From an uncultured Pseudomonadota bacterium (lineage in GTDB: Bacteria > Pseudomonadota > Alphaproteobacteria > RF32 > CAG-239): DNA of 44,398 nucleotides. The notes beneath the pieces were generated by a model that worked only from the letters and a program-made list of their open reading frames with translations, searched no databases and was not told the origin of the DNA. How positions within the stretch are numbered: position 1 is the stretch's first letter; every line of letters begins with the position of its first letter. Shown in pieces: positions 16,159 to 25,555 of the stretch. Position numbers and translations under genes: made by a program. Location: contig CASFJS010000011.1 of the NCBI GenBank assembly GCA_949295085.1, positions 1-44,398 on the forward strand, read 5' to 3'.

Positions 16159-16975
16159 CTTCGTTCCTTTCAAAAAGATATTTTCTCTGCAAATAACAAT
16201 AATTGGTAAAACAAGCAATAATCAACAGGTTAAACAAACGCACCAGATATTCACCGCCCAAAATAGCGTAAAATTGGCCGGCGTTTTCCTCATTTACAAA
16301 ATTATAAAACAATGACGATGAAATGCTAAATCCCAAAAGCATCAGAAAAATCATGCCCGAGAGCAAAGCAAAACCACTGCCGGATGTCTTTTGCCACATA
16401 ATTTTAGGCGAGGGCAGCGGGTCGTTGTTGCCGGCAAAGGCAAAATAACCGGAAAACTTGATTCCCAAAAACGGCAACAAAAAGCCCAGAGCAACAACTG
16501 TAAAATAAAGCATCTCAATTCGCCAGTCAGGATTCGGTTCCCGGGTATAAAGCAGGTAGACCGAAGCGGCCGCCGCAAAAAACGTCGCAAAACACAGAAG
16601 CGCCAGCCCCGCAATCTTAAAATCGGCTCTGCAGGGAATAAGATAGGACAGCCATTTTTGCCGGCAACCGGAAATAAGTATTTGCAGCCAGGCGCGGACA
16701 AACATACATGATACCCCAAAAAGCATAACCCGAACCACAAAAAAGACATAGATGTTATCGGAGCAAAAAAGCCGGTCCTGCGGTATCGACGGAATACAGA
16801 AGATGCTCAAACCGCTGCCGAGTACAATAATCGAGAGCACAACGGCAAACAAGCTGCCCAAAATAAAAAATTCCCTAAACCGGTCAATCAACAAGCCGTA
16901 AGTCCCGAAGAAAAACTTAAAAAAAGGCAAAGTGACGGCAGAAGATGAAGCTTGGGGCAACAGAGTCTTTTTCAT
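16139..16975 (-). CDS. polytopic membrane protein of unknown function
   Basis: 278 residues with about six transmembrane segments (around 33-56, 74-96, 118-142, 153-175, 203-225, 240-262). The ATG follows the dnaE stop by one base (TGATATG) with AAAGGA upstream, so it is expressed from the dnaE transcript. The C-terminus is short and charged (KYLFERNEDEKSGN). I recognise no family. The two membrane proteins may form one inner-membrane complex; their link with replication is positional only. Confidence 0.7.
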   Translation of the reverse strand: MKKTLLPQASSSAVTLPFFKFFFGTYGLLIDRFREFFILGSLFAVVLSIIVLGSGLSIFCIPSIPQDRLFCSDNIYVFFVVRVMLFGVSCMFVRAWLQILISGCRQKWLSYLIPCRADFKIAGLALLCFATFFAAAASVYLLYTREPNPDWRIEMLYFTVVALGFLLPFLGIKFSGYFAFAGNNDPLPSPKIMWQKTSGSGFALLSGMIFLMLLGFSISSSLFYNFVNEENAGQFYAILGGEYLVRLFNLLIIACFTNYCYLQRKYLFERNEDEKSGN

Positions 16976-16976
16976 A

Positions 16977-19900
16977 TCAGATTTCCTTTACTTTAGAAAT
17001 TCCGGGCAAAGCGCGTATCTGCGACAATATATCGCCATAGAGGGCAAAGCCGCCGTTTAAGGCAATACGGATATCCCAGTTGTCGTTATCCGGTTTAATA
17101 TATATTTTATTGCGGCCGTTTCTATCTTTATCCAAAATTTGTTTCAAACGACGGACGGTCTCAATATCGTTGATATAAATTTCTAACCCGTCCGTAACTT
17201 CGGCAATGGCTTGATCCAGCGTTTCAACGGTGTTAATCATCATGCGCGGGGTAGCATCTTCCTCTTTTTTGTCAATTGTAACGCTAATCAAAAGCGGCAC
17301 ACCGGATTGAATAATCGCCTCATATTTTGACAATCCTTCGGCAAACAATAATCCCTCAAAATTAGAGCTGCCGTCAGACATCTCAACAAAAGCATATTTG
17401 TTGCCGTTTTTGGACAGGCGTTTTTGAAACGAATTAACACAGCCGGCCAGTTTGCAGCGCAAACTGTCGCCGACACGCAACCCCTGAACAACCTCAATAT
17501 ATTTTTTTACACCGAGGCGCTCCATACCTTTTTGGTAGCTGTCCAACGGGTGCGCCGACAGATAAAAGCCGATAGCTTCGGCCTCCAGTTGCAGCTTTTC
17601 AAGCTCCGGCCAGTCAGGCTTGTCGGCCAGAGCAATTTTAGATTGTAACTCCTCGGTTCCGAACAACGAGTTCTGCGTGCTGTTTTTGAGTTCGGTTGCC
17701 GCATTGATATGCGAAATAAGCGTGTCAATATTGGCAAACAATTTGCCGCGTGATTTTTCCAAATGATCAAAAGCTCCGGCCTTAATCAGCTGCTCAATTT
17801 GTCGGCGATTAATCTGTTTGGCATCAACCCTGTGTACAAAATCTGATAAATCCCTGAATTCGCCCTTGGTACGGCGCTCCTTGACAATGGCCTCCATATT
17901 GGCGGCGCCGACCGACTTGATTGCCGCCAGGGCATAGCGGATATTTTTGCCCTCAACGGCAAATTCGGCCAGCGATTTGTTGATGTCCGGCGGCAAAACG
18001 TTAATCCCCATTTTTTTGCATTCTTCTTTGTACATCAACAGTTTGTCAACATTAGTCATATCCAAAGACATCACCGCGCACATAAATTCCACCGGGTAAT
18101 GAGCTTTTAAATAGGCCGTCTGGTACGAAATCAGCGAATAAGCCGCCGCATGCGACTTGTTAAAACCGTAGGAGGCAAATTTTTCCATCTGGTCAAAAAT
18201 TTTGGTGGCAATCTCTTCGGAAATACCGTTTTTAACCGCGCCTTCGGTAAACATCGCGCGTTGTTTCGGAATTTCATCGCGCATTTTTTTGCCCATAACT
18301 TTGCGCAGTTTATCAGCGCCGCCTAACGTATAGCCGCCAAGAACCTGAGCAATTTTCATAACTTGCTCCTGATAAACCATAATGCCGTAAGTTTCGTCCA
18401 AAATCGGTGCCAAATCGGGGTGCAGATAGGTGATTTCTTCTTCACCGTGCTTGCGTTTGATATAGGTCGGAATATTGTCCATCGGTCCCGGGCGATAAAG
18501 CGACACAATTGCAATCAGGTCTTCAAAACGGTCGGGCTTAATTTGTTTGTGCACATCACGCATGCCGGCCGATTCAAACTGAAACACCGCCGAGGTATCG
18601 CCGCGTTGCAGCATTTCATAAGTTGCTTTATCATCCAGCGGGATTTCATCAATCTTAAGCTCAAGACCCCGGCTGGCTTTAATCCAATCAACGGCTTTTT
18701 TTATGACCGTCAAAGTCTTTAGGCCTAAAAAGTCAAATTTAATAAGTCCCGTTTCCTCAACAAATTTCATATCATATTGGGTGACCGGCATATCAGCACG
18801 CGGATCTTTGTAAAGAGGCACCAGTTTTTCCAGCGGCCGGTCACCGATAACCACGCCCGCCGCATGCATACCCGAGTTGCGGTATAGCCCCTCAAGCTTC
18901 ATTGCAATATCAAAAAGCTTGTTGATTTGCGGGTCGTTTTGGCGCATTTCTTCCAGCTCGGGCACTTGGTCAAGCGCTTCTTGTAAAGTCGGGTTTTTAC
19001 CCTGCACACCGGCGGGGATCATCTTGGATATACGGTCGGCCTGTGAATAGGGCATCTGTAAAACCCGCGCCACATCGCGTATAACCGCCTTAGATTGCAG
19101 TTTGCCGTAGGTAATAATCTGCGCGACTTTGTCTTTGCCGTATTTTTGCTGCACATACTCAATCGTTTTGTAGCGGTTTTCCTGACAAAAATCGACGTCA
19201 AAATCGGGCATGTTGACACGTTCGGGATTTAAGAACCGCTCAAACAGCAAATCAAGCTTAATCGGATCCAGATCGGTAATATGCAAAGACCAGGCAACAA
19301 TCGAGCCGGCGCCGGAACCACGCCCCGGCCCGACGGGGACGCCGTGAGTTTTTGACCAGGTAATAAAGTCCGAAACGATGAGAAAATATCCAGGGAAGCC
19401 CATTTTTTTAATAACGCTGAGCTCATAATCCAAACGGGCAAAATACTTCTTATCAATTTCTTCTTTTTGCGCTGCCGTCATTCCCTCAAAATAGACATGG
19501 CGCTCCAGCCGTTCCTGCAGTCCTTTGCGCGCCTGCTGATCAATATATTCGTCTTGGGTTAACCCGTCCGGACAAATAAATATCGGCAATAACGGTTGCA
19601 CCTTGGTCGATAAATAGTTGCATCTCTTGGCAATAACGACGGTATTTTGCAGCGCCTCCGGCAAATCGGCAAACAGCTCGATCATTTCCGCTTCACTCTT
19701 CAAGCGATTGTTGGGTGAGTATTTGCGTCGGTTTTCGTTGCTGACATATTCCGAGGCGGCAATACAAATCAAAGCGTCGTGAGCTTCATACATCTCGGCA
19801 TCAAAAAACAGAGCTTCATTGGTTGCCACCAGCGGAATATTGTGCTTATAGGCCAACTCAATAAACTGATCTTCGGTCTTACGTTCGCTTTCAATGCCAA

Positions 19901-20444
19901 TGCGTGAAATTTCCATATAAAAGCGGTTGCCGAAAATTTCTTTAAGCCGTAATGTCGTTTCCTCGGCTTCCTTGCGGCGCCCTTCCAATAACAGCCGGCC
20001 GATTTGTCCTTCCGCTCCGGCGCTCAGGGCAATCAGGCCTTCGCTGGCTGTCTTCAAATCGCTCAGGCGCAAATAAGGTTTTTCCGCCGGCGTCGGATTG
20101 TCAAGATAGGAAAGTTTCATCAGGTGCATAATATTCATGTAACCGGTTTCGTTCATGACCAAAAGAATAATTTTGTCCGGCTCAATAAGACGACCTTTGG
20201 ATTTTAGTAAATCATCAGCATCCGGATTGCGCAAATAAAACTGGCAGCCCAAAATCGGCTTGATACCGGCTTCGGCGGCAAATTTTGAAACCGCCTTGCC
20301 GCCAAACATATTGGCCGTATCGGTCATGGCAAAAGCCGGCGCATTCATCTCCGTCAGTCGTTTAACCAAAGCCGGAACTTTCATTGCCCCCTCTGACAAC
20401 GAATAAGCCGTATGCACGCGTAAATGTATAAACTTAGGTTCCAC
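16977..20444 (-). CDS. dnaE: DNA polymerase III subunit alpha
   Basis: 1155 residues, the normal size. The PHP domain opens with FIHLRVHTAYSLSEGAM. The polymerase palm carries PDFDVDF at 413-419 with catalytic Asp414 and Asp416. The fingers region includes VPVGPGRGSGAGS and FNKSHAAAYSLISYQTAYLK. The tandem helix-hairpin-helix and beta-clamp region follow, then an OB fold (LRCKLAGCVNSFQKRLSKNG, near 970). This is the replicative polymerase, DnaE1 type. The start codon is GTG with only a weak AGAG upstream. Two membrane-protein genes are appended directly downstream. No defects are seen. Confidence 0.97.
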   Translation of the reverse strand: MEPKFIHLRVHTAYSLSEGAMKVPALVKRLTEMNAPAFAMTDTANMFGGKAVSKFAAEAGIKPILGCQFYLRNPDADDLLKSKGRLIEPDKIILLVMNETGYMNIMHLMKLSYLDNPTPAEKPYLRLSDLKTASEGLIALSAGAEGQIGRLLLEGRRKEAEETTLRLKEIFGNRFYMEISRIGIESERKTEDQFIELAYKHNIPLVATNEALFFDAEMYEAHDALICIAASEYVSNENRRKYSPNNRLKSEAEMIELFADLPEALQNTVVIAKRCNYLSTKVQPLLPIFICPDGLTQDEYIDQQARKGLQERLERHVYFEGMTAAQKEEIDKKYFARLDYELSVIKKMGFPGYFLIVSDFITWSKTHGVPVGPGRGSGAGSIVAWSLHITDLDPIKLDLLFERFLNPERVNMPDFDVDFCQENRYKTIEYVQQKYGKDKVAQIITYGKLQSKAVIRDVARVLQMPYSQADRISKMIPAGVQGKNPTLQEALDQVPELEEMRQNDPQINKLFDIAMKLEGLYRNSGMHAAGVVIGDRPLEKLVPLYKDPRADMPVTQYDMKFVEETGLIKFDFLGLKTLTVIKKAVDWIKASRGLELKIDEIPLDDKATYEMLQRGDTSAVFQFESAGMRDVHKQIKPDRFEDLIAIVSLYRPGPMDNIPTYIKRKHGEEEITYLHPDLAPILDETYGIMVYQEQVMKIAQVLGGYTLGGADKLRKVMGKKMRDEIPKQRAMFTEGAVKNGISEEIATKIFDQMEKFASYGFNKSHAAAYSLISYQTAYLKAHYPVEFMCAVMSLDMTNVDKLLMYKEECKKMGINVLPPDINKSLAEFAVEGKNIRYALAAIKSVGAANMEAIVKERRTKGEFRDLSDFVHRVDAKQINRRQIEQLIKAGAFDHLEKSRGKLFANIDTLISHINAATELKNSTQNSLFGTEELQSKIALADKPDWPELEKLQLEAEAIGFYLSAHPLDSYQKGMERLGVKKYIEVVQGLRVGDSLRCKLAGCVNSFQKRLSKNGNKYAFVEMSDGSSNFEGLLFAEGLSKYEAIIQSGVPLLISVTIDKKEEDATPRMMINTVETLDQAIAEVTDGLEIYINDIETVRRLKQILDKDRNGRNKIYIKPDNDNWDIRIALNGGFALYGDILSQIRALPGISKVKEI

Positions 20445-20536
20445 TTTGCAGCTCTTAAAATTCTACCCAACCGACCTTATCATAAACGGAATACTCGCGG
20501 CAAACAACGAAAATTTTATTTAGTACGCAGATTATT

Positions 20537-21610
20537 TTAATTGAGTTCGGCCAATTTTTGAGCCTGATCTTCGGTAATCAGGGCATCAATAATTTCGCCT
20601 AAAGCATCACCGGATACAACCTCATCAAGCTTATAAAGCGTCAGATTGATACGGTGATCGGTCACGCGTCCCTGCGGATAGTTATAGGTGCGGATGCGTT
20701 CGCTGCGGTCGCCGCTGCCGACTTGTAAGCGTCGTTTTTCGGCATAAGCGCTGTCGGCAGCTTCTTTTTGTGCGTTATAAAGTTTGGCACGCAGTTTGCG
20801 CATGGCATTATCGCGGTTTTTAAATTGCGAGCGTTCTTCTTGCGATTCGACAACAATACCGGTCGGAATATGAATCAACCGCACCGCCGAACTGGTTTTG
20901 TTAACCTTTTGGCCGCCGGCTCCGGAGGAACGATAAGTCTCCATTTTAACATCGGCCGGATTGATATAAACATCAACTTCCTCGGCCTCCGGCAAAACGG
21001 CAACCGTTGCGGCGGATGTATGCACGCGGCCCTGACTCTCGGTAACCGGAACCCGCTGCACGCGGTGGGCGCCGGATTCAAATTTTAATTTGGAAAAAAC
21101 ACCTTTTCCGGTAATGGAGGCTGTTGCCTCTTTATAACCGCCGAGTTCATTTTCGCTGACATCCATCACCTCAAACTTCCATCCCTGCAAAGAGGCGTAG
21201 CGTTGGTACATTTCAAACAAAACGGCGGCAAACAATGCGGCTTCATCACCGCCGGTTCCGGCGCGCACTTCCAAAATAGCGTTTTTGTCGTCGTCATCAT
21301 CTTTGGGCAACAAAAGAATTTTGATTTCTTTTTCTTTTTCCGGCAGTTTTTCCTTTAGTTCATAATATTCGCTTTCGGCCAGATCACGCATATCTTTATC
21401 CAGCGAAGCGTCCTCCATCATTTCTTTGGCCTCGCTCATATGATGTTCCAAAGAATTATAATCTTGTATGGCCTCGACAACCGGACTCAAGGCAGCCAGT
21501 TCTTTATTCATTTTAATCAGCGCGTCGGAAGACTGTTCCGGCTCGGCAATCAAGGCTTCAATTTCATGATATCGGTCAACAACACTGGCCAGTTTTTCGG
21601 CAAAATTCAT
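20537..21610 (-). CDS. prfA: peptide chain release factor 1
   Basis: 357 residues. The stop-codon reading motif is PVT ([15 protein letters not shown]), the P-x-T class that recognises UAA and UAG, and the catalytic GGQ loop is in [13 protein letters not shown]. The helical N-domain and the conserved [11 protein letters not shown] are intact. It releases the finished peptide on the ribosome. AAGGA precedes the ATG by nine bases. The usual companion prmC, which methylates the GGQ glutamine, is not next to it; dnaE follows instead. A terminator separates it from the RodZ-like gene upstream. Confidence 0.97.
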   Translation of the reverse strand: MNFAEKLASVVDRYHEIEALIAEPEQSSDALIKMNKELAALSPVVEAIQDYNSLEHHMSEAKEMMEDASLDKDMRDLAESEYYELKEKLPEKEKEIKILLLPKDDDDDKNAILEVRAGTGGDEAALFAAVLFEMYQRYASLQGWKFEVMDVSENELGGYKEATASITGKGVFSKLKFESGAHRVQRVPVTESQGRVHTSAATVAVLPEAEEVDVYINPADVKMETYRSSGAGGQKVNKTSSAVRLIHIPTGIVVESQEERSQFKNRDNAMRKLRAKLYNAQKEAADSAYAEKRRLQVGSGDRSERIRTYNYPQGRVTDHRINLTLYKLDEVVSGDALGEIIDALITEDQAQKLAELN

Positions 21611-21648
21611 TTTGGTTCATCCTTGCAATTTATACGTCTACATACACA

Positions 21649-21683
21649 AAAATAGCAGGCAGCCGGACTGCTTCTGCTATTTT
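21649..21683 (-). terminator. terminator of the ptsP-rodZ unit
   Basis: Stem AAAATAGCAG/CTGCTATTTT (21649-21658, 21674-21683), extended by GCAG/CTGC, 17 bases beyond the RodZ-like stop at 21700. A/T runs sit on both sides. Confidence 0.75.
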
Positions 21684-21699
21684 ATCAAAAAAATCCACG

Positions 21700-22755
21700 C
21701 TAATGCTGTGCGTTAATCAGCGGATCAAGAGCAATATTGGTTTTCTTGTTGGGACGGGCAACTTCGGTCAGCCGGCCGTTAATATAAACATGAGCGCCGT
21801 CATACCTGCCAAAAGACAAAATCATTCCGCTGCCCTCAGGCACCGTATAGGTATCTCCCTCATACAAAACTTTGCTCAGATAAAGCGTGTGTTCATCTTT
21901 GACCTCAACCCATGTTTCTTTCAAAACCTCAATAAACACACCCTTATCGGGAATGGTCTTTTCCGCTTTTGCATCATCGGCCTGAGAGGCAGAATTTTTG
22001 TCTTCGGCCGGAGTTACGGGAGCCGTTTGCAAAGGCGGAATACCGGCCGGAGCAACGGCAGGCTGCTTGTTTGTTTCTTCCGTATTTTGAGGCTCAAGAG
22101 GATATGTGGCATCCGATACAACGATTTGTTCATCCTCTTTTACGGGATCGGCCGCTTCGGTTTTGGCATTCTCCGGCGTAAAATTAAAATCTTCCACCAC
22201 AATCAGATTGGTATTTTCATCATTAACATCGGTTGTCTCCGCGACATAGGCCTCTTCCGCCGCGCCAAACTCATCATTAAATAAATTCCAGCCGATATAA
22301 ACCAGGGCTATGGCCAACAGACTGATCAACAGATACTGCATTCCCGGGACGGTTGCCTCAGGTTGCGGTTCCAAAATCTTAATATCCTGCGGCTCGGATA
22401 TATTTGTTTCTTCTTTATAAAGTTCTACAATATTTTCGCTGTTTAAGCCCAAAAATTTGGCATAGGAGCGGATAAATCCGATACCATACGGCAACGGCGG
22501 AATTTCCTTATAATTGCTGTCTTCAATAGCTTCAATATAAGTTTTGCGGATACAAAGCCGTTTGGCGACGTCGGCTATTTTTAATCCTTGCTGCAGGCGC
22601 ATTTCCTTAAGCATAGCGCCGACTTTTGTTACCTTTGCCGGCTTTTTGCCTGCGGGTTGATGAGCCTCTTTTTTATCTTCCGCAGTTTCGGCATTTTTTT
22701 CGGGCGCCGCAGGGGGCGTTTTAGTTTTTTCGTCTTTGAGAGTTTCTTTTTTCAT
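21700..22755 (-). CDS. RodZ-like cytoskeletal membrane protein
   Basis: 351 residues. A Lys/Glu-rich tail leads into a helix-turn-helix of the RodZ/Xre class (about 45-115; GAMLKEMRLQQGLKIADVAK, YGIGFIRSYAKFLGL). One transmembrane helix lies at 138-158. A long acidic, Pro-rich periplasmic linker follows, then a C-terminal beta domain (about 272-351; WVEVKDEHTLYLSKVLYEGD), the RodZ/DUF4115 domain. RodZ links MreB to the wall-elongation machine. M3 (22755) is chosen because AGAGG lies six bases before it; the upstream ATG at 22761 directly abuts that site. It follows ptsP by 56 bases and is probably cotranscribed. The sequence fits RodZ well, but a general HTH-membrane sensor is an alternative. 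Confidence 0.82.
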   Translation of the reverse strand: MKKETLKDEKTKTPPAAPEKNAETAEDKKEAHQPAGKKPAKVTKVGAMLKEMRLQQGLKIADVAKRLCIRKTYIEAIEDSNYKEIPPLPYGIGFIRSYAKFLGLNSENIVELYKEETNISEPQDIKILEPQPEATVPGMQYLLISLLAIALVYIGWNLFNDEFGAAEEAYVAETTDVNDENTNLIVVEDFNFTPENAKTEAADPVKEDEQIVVSDATYPLEPQNTEETNKQPAVAPAGIPPLQTAPVTPAEDKNSASQADDAKAEKTIPDKGVFIEVLKETWVEVKDEHTLYLSKVLYEGDTYTVPEGSGMILSFGRYDGAHVYINGRLTEVARPNKKTNIALDPLINAQH

Positions 22756-22811
22756 TCTCATCCTCTTATCGGTTCAGATTCGCTTTTGATGCGCATCATC
22801 TTACATGTTTT

Positions 22812-25076
22812 TTAAAAAATTTCAATACCGTGATCATAAGCATACGCGGTTAGTTGTGGTCTCAGGGTTCGCTGGTTGAAATCCAACAGAGTTTGTATAT
22901 AGTCGGTCAGTTGTCCGGTATTGACCGACCGCACCATTTTTTTGACCTTACTGAAAGAGGCGCCGGATATTGACAAATTACGGTATCCAAGCCCCAAAAG
23001 CACCATCGCTTCAATCGGGTTTGAGGCCATCTCACCGCAAACCGAGCATAACACATTGGCTTTTGCGGCTTTGGTCACAATATCTTGCATAATACGCAAA
23101 AAAGGAACCGACAAAACATCATATCTTTCGGCCAACCGATTATTGGTGCGGTCACAGGCAAAAACAAACTGTGCCAGATCATTGGTGCCGACAGATATAA
23201 AATCGGCCTCTTTTAAAATGGCATCAAGTTGGAACACAACCGAGGGAACCTCAATCATCAATCCGACATTAATTTTTGCCGGAACATTTTGCGAGCGGCG
23301 TTTTTCTTTATCCAGTTCCAACAGCAGGGTTTCTTTGGCATCGCGAAATTCGGCCAAATTGGCAATCATCGGAAACATAACATTAAGTTCCTGCCCGGCG
23401 GCAGCTCGGATAAAGGCCCTCATTTGCTGGCGCAAAATAGCGCGCCGATCCAGCGTAATCCGGATGGAGCGCCAGCCGATGGCCGGATTTTCTTCGCCGG
23501 AGTATGTCCAGTAAGGCAGCAATTTATCGGACCCGACATCAAGACTCCTGAACACCACCTTCTTTCCGGCGGCTTTATCCATCAGTTTTTTATAATAAAT
23601 AATCTGATGCTCGACATCGGGCATTTTTTCGGCGGCCATAAAAGGAATTTCCGTACGATAAAGACCAATACCGTCGCAATTTGTTGCGTCTACATAGTCC
23701 AGATCAAAATCCAGTCCCACGTTAATATACATGTGAACACGTTTTTTATCTGCGGTTTTGGCCGGCAGATTTTTAAGAGCGGCCATTTGCGCCGCTTGTT
23801 GTTGATTTTCGGCAATTTTGGCACGGAATGTTTCCAGTATTTTTTCCGACGGACGTATATAGACGATTCCCTCATCACCGTTAACCGCCAGAATTTCACC
23901 GTTTTTAATATCCTTATAGAGACCTTTTATTTTTGAAACAACCGGAATACCAAGCGCTTTGGCCACAATAGCCACATGCATGGTCGGCGTGCCGTCTTCC
24001 AGAATCAGGGCTCTGATTTTGTGGTAGTCATAGTCCATCAGATCCGCCGGTCCCATCGACTGAGCCACCACAACCAGATCCGTCAGGTCGGCGGTTTTGA
24101 TATCCGACGTATCACCGTACAAATAACCGAGCAAACGATCGGCCACATCGCGCAAATCATGCAGGCGCTCTTTCAAATAAGTATCCTGCGTGGCCGACAA
24201 ACGATTCCACATATCTTCATAAGCGCGTTCAACCGCCGCCTCGGCCGTTAAACCGCCCTCGACATGCCCGGCAATTTTATTATACCAGCCCTTATCTTTG
24301 GCAAACATCCGGTAAGCATCCAAAATATCGGTATGTTCGCCGATTCCGAGCTTGCTGGCATTAAATTTTTCATCCAAATCGTTATTCATTTGGCGGTGAG
24401 CCTGTGCCAGACGTTCCAACTCGGCCTGCTTGTCCTCGGCAAAAATTTTGGTCACCGCCTGGCGCCGCCGGTGCACAACAGCCGGGCCGATACCAAACCC
24501 GCGGCTGAGCGACAAGCCTTTGTAGCGGTCGCGGATGGCTTGCCCGCGTTTGGCCATGAAAGCGTTTTTATACGTACGCATTTCATCAGAGGCCACCCAT
24601 TCGGCAAAAGCCATAGCCAGGGTTTCCAAGGGCTCGACATCATCTTTGCGAAATTCGTAAAGCTCTTTTTTATACAGACATAAAACACCGATGGCGCGAC
24701 CCCAGCGGATAACCGGGGCGCCTAAAAAACTCTTATATTTTTCCTCACCGGCCTCGGCGCGGTACAAAAAATCCGGATGTTGCCAGATGTTTTCAACCGC
24801 GGTGGTACGCTTGCTCATGGCAATACCGCCGATAATGCCGTCACCAACCCGTAACGACAGGTTGTTGGTCAGTTTTTTTTGGAAACCGCAGGAAGCAAAA
24901 AGCTCAAGATAATTATCGTCCAATACCAGATAGCAGGCGGCCGCATCGGCGCGCAACACTTTCGCCGTCATTTCAACGGTTTTATCCAGTTTTACCGCAA
25001 TGCTGCCGCGCCCGTTGATAATTTTTTTGAACAATTCCGACATTTCAACGGCTTTATTGGCAACCGGTGTTTTCAT
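22812..25076 (-). CDS. ptsP: PTS-Ntr enzyme I (GAF domain phosphoenolpyruvate-protein phosphotransferase)
   Basis: 754 residues. An N-terminal GAF domain (about 10-165; AACYLVLDDNYLELFASCGF, VLCLYKKELYEF) precedes the EI region. The phosphohistidine is His367 in GTPTMHVAIVAKALGIP. The PEP-binding barrel carries GLYRTEIPFM, LDVGSDK, MIEVPSVV, SVGTNDLAQFVFACDR and VCGEMAS with the active cysteine. It starts the nitrogen PTS phosphorelay by taking phosphate from PEP to NPr and EIIA-Ntr, which regulate rather than transport; the GAF domain senses glutamine in studied members. Neither partner is in this window. The ribosome site is weak. Next gene is RodZ-like. Confidence 0.95.
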   Translation of the reverse strand: MKTPVANKAVEMSELFKKIINGRGSIAVKLDKTVEMTAKVLRADAAACYLVLDDNYLELFASCGFQKKLTNNLSLRVGDGIIGGIAMSKRTTAVENIWQHPDFLYRAEAGEEKYKSFLGAPVIRWGRAIGVLCLYKKELYEFRKDDVEPLETLAMAFAEWVASDEMRTYKNAFMAKRGQAIRDRYKGLSLSRGFGIGPAVVHRRRQAVTKIFAEDKQAELERLAQAHRQMNNDLDEKFNASKLGIGEHTDILDAYRMFAKDKGWYNKIAGHVEGGLTAEAAVERAYEDMWNRLSATQDTYLKERLHDLRDVADRLLGYLYGDTSDIKTADLTDLVVVAQSMGPADLMDYDYHKIRALILEDGTPTMHVAIVAKALGIPVVSKIKGLYKDIKNGEILAVNGDEGIVYIRPSEKILETFRAKIAENQQQAAQMAALKNLPAKTADKKRVHMYINVGLDFDLDYVDATNCDGIGLYRTEIPFMAAEKMPDVEHQIIYYKKLMDKAAGKKVVFRSLDVGSDKLLPYWTYSGEENPAIGWRSIRITLDRRAILRQQMRAFIRAAAGQELNVMFPMIANLAEFRDAKETLLLELDKEKRRSQNVPAKINVGLMIEVPSVVFQLDAILKEADFISVGTNDLAQFVFACDRTNNRLAERYDVLSVPFLRIMQDIVTKAAKANVLCSVCGEMASNPIEAMVLLGLGYRNLSISGASFSKVKKMVRSVNTGQLTDYIQTLLDFNQRTLRPQLTAYAYDHGIEIF

Positions 25077-25177
25077 AATTTTTTCACCATCCGAATTTTT
25101 TTTACCTTGCGTTTTTACTTATATTCTTTATATTTGCATTCATCAAGAAAAAACTCAAGTTTATTAAGGAATAAAAA

Positions 25178-25540
25178 ATGGCAACAACATACAAAAAAGG
25201 CGATTCCGACACCCGCCCTTGGGGCACATGGGAAGTCTTGGATTCCGCCGACAATCACTGTGTTAAAAAAATCTGTGTAAGACCCGGCGGTCAGCTTTCG
25301 CTGCAGTTGCATCATCATCGGGCAGAACATTGGATTATCGTTTCCGGTAAGGCGGTCATAACCTTGGACGGAGCCGAGTTTTCCAAGCAGGCCGGCGAGG
25401 CGGTTTATATTCCGACGGAAACCAAACACCGTATCCAAAACAACACGAGCGCCGATGTTGTGTTTATAGAAGTTCAAACCGGCGATCGTCTGGATGAAAA
25501 CGATATTGTCCGTTTTGAAGACAAATACGGCAGAATATAA
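25178..25540 (+). CDS. cupin of the mannose-6-phosphate isomerase type
   Basis: 120 residues, one cupin barrel. RPWG at the N-terminus and LSLQLHHHRAEHWIIVSG are the hallmarks of the type II phosphomannose isomerase domain that is usually the C-terminal part of GDP-mannose pyrophosphorylase/isomerase fusions. Metal ligands are likely His45, His47, Glu50 or His51, and His84 (ETKHRIQN). It would interconvert mannose-6-phosphate and fructose-6-phosphate, or bind a related sugar phosphate; here it is a stand-alone protein. AAGGAAT precedes the start. The DEAD-like gene follows 15 bases later, suggesting one transcript. Confidence 0.85.
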   Translation: MATTYKKGDSDTRPWGTWEVLDSADNHCVKKICVRPGGQLSLQLHHHRAEHWIIVSGKAVITLDGAEFSKQAGEAVYIPTETKHRIQNNTSADVVFIEVQTGDRLDENDIVRFEDKYGRI

Positions 25541-25555
25541 CAAGGCAGGCAAACA

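Noticed and set aside
20537..21610. Possible stop-codon reassignment
   Set aside because: Release factor 1 is intact and genes use TAA, TAG and TGA stops consistently, so there is no sign of recoding.
23229..23936. Long antisense frame inside ptsP (235 codons)
   Set aside because: Composition and lack of signals show it to be a shadow of ptsP; the same applies to 21703-22284 and 40609-41286.
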